A stretch of DNA of 64,000 nt from Cantharellus purpuraceus (lineage: Eukaryota; Basidiomycota; Agaricomycetes; Cantharellales; Hydnaceae): positions 248,001-312,000 of the forward strand of contig JALBUN010000045.1 of assembly GCA_025174535.1 (NCBI GenBank), written 5' to 3'. Both the position numbers and the translations under genes were made by a program. Below the pieces are notes generated by a model, which had not been told where the DNA came from, searched no databases, and saw only the letters and a list, made by a program, of their open reading frames with translations. The stretch's first letter is position 1. The number at the start of each line of letters is the position of its first letter. Below, one piece after another: positions 58,239 through 64,000 of the stretch.

Positions 58239-60109
58239 CTAATCCGAGTGAACCCCCTTCATTGAGGCTTCGTGGATGCCCGCAATTTTGGTTCGTAGAT
58301 CACTTTGTAGAGGGTCCCAAACAAGTGAGCTTCGAAAAAACTGGCGCTTCGTGCGCGCTATAGGATGCCGATCATGTCCAAAAGAATTAACTGGAGTACG
58401 CTGCCGGCTGTCGCGTCGTGTGCCGTCTAATGAGGAGGATGGACTTTCTTCAAACATGACAGCATCTTCCAATTCCGAATCAGACACCGATCTTGCCTCC
58501 ATGCGGTCGCTATAGATGTGACTGATGACCGCTGTAAAGCAATGAGAAGCTGTTACGATAAAGGAACCAATGACATACTTCGTATACGCTTATCGATATC
58601 ACTCTCAGCATCTTCCTCCTCTTCCTCCTTTTGAGATATGATATCACTGACACTCTGCCTCGGAACCTGCTGCAAAGCTACTGAAGGGGCGAATGGAAGC
58701 TCGCGAAGGTTTACCAATACATCATGCCTAATAGCTAATTAGACAGACCACGTATAGTCGCGCCGACTTACAGAACACCATCCAAATACTCGCCGCGAGC
58801 ATTGATATCTTCCATGTTATTCTCTGCGACCTCAAGACGATAGCGGGGAGCAAACCACTCGAAATAATCATGCCATGGCAAACTACGATCAATGGCGCCT
58901 TCAATGCCTAACGCACAAGCAGTCTCGTAGGTCCAAGCACGTGCAACGTTCTTCATCGTATAGCCACCCCCACCAAGAAGGATGAGTGGGAGACCTGACC
59001 TGCGCAGGTGCTGCACGCTCATTGCATGACCTTCCATGGTAATATTAAAACAACCAAGTTTGTCGCCTGAGAGTGAATCAGCCCCGCACTGGAGTACGAC
59101 CGCGGAAGGTCGGTACCATTCGAGCACATGGTCCACAATCTGATAACTTGGTCAGAGGAATTCACCCAAATGATGAGCCAACTCACAGGTTGGAACACAC
59201 GTTTAAATGCCTCATCAGTCAAGCCATCTCTCAACGGTACATTGACGGAGTACCCATGGCCTTTGCCCTTTCCTTTGTCATATATATGACCAGTACCGGG
59301 AAAATAATCTCCAAATTTGTGGAAACTGCATGTCAGAACACGGTCGGTGGTATAAAAGGCTTCTTCGACACCATCACCATGATGACAGTCAATGTCAATA
59401 TAAAGCACCCGGGGAAATACACGGAGTAGTTCCAAGATCGCAAGTACGATGTCATTGATGTAGCAAAAGCCGGATGCCTCGCGCTTTTTAGCATGATGAA
59501 GACCACCTGCCCAATTGATGGCGATATTAGTGGCTCCGTCATTCAATTTCTGAGCTGCAGCTATGACGTGAGTCAGAAATGTGACAAGATCATCATTCAG
59601 CCTGCATTCTCACCTACAGAACCTCCCGCAGAGATAGAGCAGAATTCAAAGAGGCCTTCAAAAGCAGGATTGTCGTCTCCTGTCAGAACTATCATAGATC
59701 AGTTAATAGATACGATTGCTCGGAAGAGGCACCACATACAGCGCCTTCCATACCCAGTCAACTCTTCCACAGTTTCGGGTGTAACTTTGTAGAGAAAATC
59801 TACATATTCATCTGTGTGGAATGCAGTCATTGCTTCTGGGGAACACCTTCGAGGCCGCTGAGTGCAGTCATAAGTTCCAAAACTATCAAGGATACAGAAA
59901 CTTACCAGTACAGTCATCTTGTCGAGCATTCCGTATGCAGAGATCAGGTTATGTGCCATGCGTACACGGTGGGGCTTCATGAAATGGCCTAAGCCGAACG
60001 AAAACGATCCAACATCGTCTACACAGAGAGGCCCGATGGAAATAAGCACTAAAACAATTTGGAAGGCATACTCACTATCGTAAAAATATGTGACGCGTTT
60101 CTTTGACAT
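58239..60109 (-). CDS. Class I histone deacetylase, HOS2/PHD1-type (paralogue 2)
   Basis: Eight exons: 60109-60076, 60018-59906, 59857-59740, 59688-59614, 59560-59187, 59139-58772, 58727-58579, 58531-58239; 507 residues. Start [20 protein letters not shown]. Catalytic landmarks are intact: [65 protein letters not shown]. Exons 1, 2, 5 and 6 are exactly as long as in paralogue 1 (34, 113, 374, 368 nt). The acidic/Ser-rich C-terminal region has diverged, though [16 protein letters not shown] is kept. It lies 10 kb from paralogue 1 and points the other way. Confidence 0.93.
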
Positions 60110-60448
60110 ATTAGATTAGTGCAGATGCCAATAGGCAGTCTCGAGGTCACGTGGTCACGTGGTCAGACTCGTCAGATGTGTCTGCTGTGACCGTGATATC
60201 ACTGTCGATACGGTCTTGAACTTAGCATCTACTTACTGTGCTCCTAAGTTGCAGTTGTAGCCTTGATCCAGGGGCACATCCGGTTTATATATACTATCAT
60301 CAAAGCGCAAATATTCCGTGGAATCTGTGCGTTTCCCTCCATCATTCCACCCTATCAACCAGATGTTTTCACTGATTCTACGCTCGTATTCTTGCGGTCT
60401 CTGCCTGGATACTTTTGTTTCATTTAGTTTAAGCCTTTAAAGCATTAC
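60110..60448. promoter_or_regulatory. Short divergent promoter region (HDAC paralogue 2 / MetAP)
   Basis: Only ~340 bp separate the two divergent starts. A TATA-like tract (tttatatatac) lies near 60284. The word cacgtggtcacgtgg near 60150 contains two CACGTG E-box cores, a bHLH-type site, 5 bases apart. Inferred shared regulatory region. Confidence 0.5.
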
Positions 60449-61853
60449 ATGTTCACCCACTTCAGCATATCTACAAATGAAACGCTGACTAATGTTTCTC
60501 AAATACTCCCACAGATGATTCTTCGTCACATTACAGGCGTATTATATTCATCCACTCGTGGAAAAGAGCATGGTTTCATCAGGAATCGTCGCTTACATGT
60601 CCCCTCGGTCAAAGAGCTCGAATCATTTGGCACATACACGCCCATTCTTCCCCCTGAACCATACATCGAAGGCGTCGCGCATATACCTATGAAACGTGTA
60701 CCTGAACTCATAAACAGACCGCCCTATGCGTCAGGAACCCCTAAAGAAATTATTGTCAAGGCCTCTGATCCCTTCGCAGGGGATCCTTACGAAGGGGATG
60801 GCAGGATTGTCCTAGGCAGTAACGATGAGACAAAACTTCGGCGTGCGACCAAACTTGCCAAATCAGTGCTGTATCGAACAAAAGAATGGGTCAAGGTGAA
60901 TTGAGATTAAATCTGGGAGTGCGTTTTGTGGAGCGTTCTTATAGGTAGGAACGACCACTGAACAACTCGATGCTACTATCCATGATTTCATTATATCGTC
61001 CGGTGCCTATCCTTCTCCACTTGGCTATGCTGGTTTTCCGAAAGCATGCTGTACAAGCGTCAACAACGTCATTGCGCATGGCATTCCGGATGAGTTAGCC
61101 GAACCTGGCAGTAATGAATCTTCAGTTACTCACTTTCACGCCAGTCGTCCTCTAGAGAATGGAGACATAGTCAATGTCGACATCACAGTATACCTTGATG
61201 GGTTTCACGGTGATACATCACAGACATTCCTCGTAGGGGCGGTCGTACGCACTACGTCTCGGTCACCTGGAACTATTATACCTGACATGCCAGTTATTCA
61301 GGACCGTCCTGGTACAGATCTTGTTCATACGACAAACCTGGCATTAAAAGCTTCTATTGAGGCATGTGGTCCCAATAGGCCGTTCTTAATCATTGGACGC
61401 ATGATACACGAAATTGCGACTCAACGGGGATATTCTGTCAATTCCCAATTCACTGGACATGGAATAGGCCGTGTTTTCCATCGGCCTCCATGGATATTCC
61501 ATCATAGTACGTTTTGTAAAATGCTTGGGTCCCTTTACTAGACATCGCTCTTGTCAGAAAATAACGAGCCTGGTGTCATGCTCCCAGGGCATGTATTCAC
61601 AATCGAGGTACGAGTGACCGTTCCGAGATTCTCATTCACTATTTCCATAAATATAGCCCTCGTTGGTGCAGGGAAATGAAGCCCGTGGTTGGATGTTTCC
61701 AGACGGCTGGACCGTTGCGACTGAGGCAAGTAGAATTACCTTGCTGTACACATTGTCTCATGCTGTGACTTGGAGATCCAGTCTGGAGCAAGAAGCGCCC
61801 AAGCCGAGCATACTGTTCTAATTACAGACACTGGTGTTGATATCCTTACATGA
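60449..61853 (+). CDS. Methionine aminopeptidase type I, mitochondrial (MAP1D-like)
   Basis: Removes initiator methionine; the 1D type works in mitochondria. Seven exons: 60449-60895, 60945-61093, 61145-61244, 61302-61506, 61558-61607, 61657-61725, 61776-61853; 365 residues, or 343 if the in-frame ATG 60515 (MILRHITGVLYSSTR, presequence-like) is used. An acceptor-like cag precedes 60515, so an extra 5' exon is possible. All five metal ligands are visible: Asp-Asp in VNVDITVYLDGFHGDTS, His in FTGHGIGRVFH, Glu in GHVFTIEPSL, and Glu in AQAEHTVLITDTG; substrate-side His in NNVIAHGIPD. Intron 6 starts with GC (GAG|gcaagt) rather than GT. Confidence 0.92.
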
Positions 61854-61980
61854 CGGTGCGTTATATTAAATTTTCCACGAGCGCCTAGTATATGAGCGCG
61901 CATCGTTCACGTCAAAATTTGCTAGCTATACACAACTATGCGATGGAAAGATAGAATTATACATATACGTTACACAGCTT

Positions 61981-64000
61981 TCATGTATCAACTAACACCC
62001 TCTTCTCGAGAAAACCTATCAGCAACCAGATCATACTCTGGCTCTCTGACTTTAGCTGTTGCCGAGACTTTTCGATAACTGATTTTGAGCTCGTCAGTAG
62101 TGTCTTCAACTCGACAGCAATTTCTTCTCTTCGGACACGTCCACCCACACCCATGGATGTGCGTCGCCGCTTTTCACCAGCTTCGCTGTGACCACCGTCA
62201 TCAGTTTCCATTTGTCTCGGACTGTCCCGATGCTCTGCAGCTTCCATCCAAATCGCTAGTTGCGTGACGGCATACGTGAGGGTGGTTTCAAGCACTTCGC
62301 TGGCCGCTAAGACGGTCGTTTTTGCAGAAAACGCTGCGATGGGGAGTGAGGGCGGTAATCCGGACTCGACTGGTTTGCTCAGTGAATCGTTGGATAGGTG
62401 GCGGAGAATATCCACGGCGCAGCCACCCAGTTCCAGCAGCGTACCTGTTGAGGCAGGTTCACCTGGCGATATTTTGGTGATCTATGAGACGTCATAAGTA
62501 CATTGACGAACCAGCGAAGGAGATCACGTACAGGTGGCACTAAAGCCTCTTTGGATGGCCATTCCGACGGATCACATGTTAGCACCGTTTCTGCCTCGGT
62601 AATAATGACTAGACTCGAAACCAAGTCACGCGTAACGAGCAGCAACTTCTGGACAAGTGCCGCTAACAGCGGTCGCTTTGAAGGCTCAACTAGCTGTGCG
62701 GAAGAATCTGCTGACAGATTCCGTGCGTCCTTTTCAATTTGTGTCCGTTCCTCCATCGTAACAGCTTCGAGTAAGCTTGCTAAATGATTTGGATGTGTCA
62801 ATGCGTAGTTGAGATCCTGAAGGACTTCCGAAGCTCGTTGTGCATATGTCTGTAGTGTGGGTGTCGTCCAATCATTACGGGTACCACTGCAACTGGCGAT
62901 TGTATAAAAGAGCGCCACAACATGGCCCAACTCTTCTAGAAATGAAAGTGTCAAGGGGTCCCCAGCTCGCCATGTCAGTGAATGTGTGATTTGGGCGCCA
63001 TAGAGATGTATGAAGCCCAAAGCTTCCTCTTCGATGAAGTGACTGTTGACCATGGCTGCTGTTACGCTGGTGACAACAGCCAACATAGTGCACCAAGCTT
63101 TGTGACTTGGACTACGTTCACCTGGAAGTTCGGGCGTCAATGGCTCAACGACTCCTGCAGCTAATGCAGCGCGAACGTTAACGTTGGAATATGCCGCGAC
63201 CACACCGCCATTCGCGAGCCGTTCTGCAGACGAGGGTAGCCGCGCCAATGTGAGATGGAAGAATAGGATGTGGCGGGCATACAGAGGACTTCGTCTGTTA
63301 CGTAGAAGGGCAAGATCATTCAAGCCAGTCATGTCAGTACGGACCAAAAGCTCCAGACTGGCCCGGATGATATCTATCTCGTGACATCGTGCGAGCCATA
63401 TAGACGGGGCCAAGGGTAAATCTGGTCTTGTGCATTGCTCGAAACTTGGCACTAAAAGCTCCATATCTCTGTCCAACTCGATATCGGCTTTCCCTCTTGC
63501 AAGATCAAATGTATCTCGGAGGCCTTCAATCACGAATCGAAGCGCTTCCGCCAGTGCTGAACTGATTGTCAACCGTTGCTCAGCGTTGTATGGTTTTGGC
63601 GCCCGACCGTAGATTCGGGCCTTGTGTGCAAAGAAGTAGATGATCTGGACGATAACACGATGGAATCGAGTAGTTCGATCGCCACGGAGAGCAGCTGCTG
63701 GAGGGAAGGTTTCGCTGGTTATGAGGTCCTGGATATGGGCGGTCAACGCGACGAACAGGCCAATCTCTTTGGCTGCTGAAGGCCGACTTGGCGGATGGAA
63801 CCAGGAGACTTCCATTAGTCCCAATAACAACGCCAACCGCTCTGCATGAATAGCAACCATGGCAGGGCCTACTCTGGATTCGGCAGCAATGTCACCAGAG
63901 ACCGATTCTGCGGCCCCTAGAGCAGACTCGCGGATCGAGTCATCGGCTCGCAACAATGGAGATGCAATTTGCAGTAAACGCTTCCATGAACGGGTGAGAG
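61981..64000 (-). CDS. NUP188: NUP188-like nucleoporin, C-terminal part (5' end beyond window)
   Basis: Two exons, 62481-61981 and >64000-62532, joined by a 50-bp intron with an ideal gtacgt donor; at least 656 residues. Frame is open to the window edge. The protein is almost wholly alpha-helical with many Leu/Ala heptads, as in large scaffold nucleoporins. Landmarks: RFHRVIVQIIYFFAHKARIY, CHEIDIIRASLELLVRTDM, SPLYARHILFFHLTLARLP, HKAWCTMLAVVTSVTAAMV, YGAQITHSLTW and the end WLLIGFLEKRVLVDT. The WC..L..VT block and following YGxQI..SL pattern resemble the C-terminal region of Nup188/Nup205-class inner-ring nucleoporins. Nup192 would be the main alternative. It converges with the MetAP gene, 127 bp between stops. 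Confidence 0.65.

Overview
The window is fungal nuclear DNA, most likely from an Agaricomycete (mushroom-forming basidiomycete). Genes are dense and split by many short introns, mostly 44-80 bp with GT-AG ends, and several exons are only 12-14 nt. The best protein matches I could make from memory are to fungal families, and the retrotransposon is of the chromodomain-bearing Ty3 type common in Basidiomycota. No database search was possible, so names rest on recognised motifs and remembered family sequences. Exon joins were built by hand and checked for reading-frame continuity.

Left arm (1-12.9 kb): coatomer beta' (SEC27); a tandem trio of small related genes, one of them decayed; an AIM19-like mitochondrial membrane protein; a TMEM135-like multi-span membrane protein with 13 exons; and ribosomal protein eS12.

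Transposon block (12.9-30.5 kb): a decayed chromodomain Ty3 retrotransposon (element 1) with 528-bp LTRs. Its pol gene is interrupted by a 1,432-bp solo LTR of a second family, flanked by the 5-bp duplication CTGAT. An antisense reading frame with heptad repeats and a cysteine cluster lies between its chromodomain and its 3' LTR. Next come two more copies of the second LTR in inverted orientation and nearly identical to each other, a solo LTR of the first family flanked by ATTTC, and the integrase half of an inverted second Ty3 element. A gene-poor stretch with a 102-bp-arm foldback palindrome and a ~340-bp direct repeat closes the block. Many in-frame stops in element 1 are TGA where the family carries arginine (CGA), as expected of C-to-T decay at CpG.

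Middle (30.5-46 kb): VPS41 (HOPS subunit with C-terminal RING), a secreted A1 aspartic protease, a 3.4-kb gene-free gap with a short tandem repeat, SKI8/WDR61, CHS5 (exomer scaffold) and a monocarboxylate-transporter-like MFS permease.

Right arm (46.7-64 kb): two class I histone deacetylase paralogues in opposite orientation, sharing all seven intron positions, enclose an orphan protein with zinc-finger-like motifs, a membrane-anchored FAD-dependent monooxygenase-like enzyme, a BTB/POZ protein and CDK8/SSN3. Then come a mitochondrial-type methionine aminopeptidase and the C-terminal part of a NUP188-like nucleoporin that runs off the window. The host genes are mostly housekeeping functions (vesicle traffic, chromatin and Mediator, RNA decay, translation); there is no operon-like logic, but several pairs are divergent or convergent. 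I saw no tRNA, rRNA or CRISPR.
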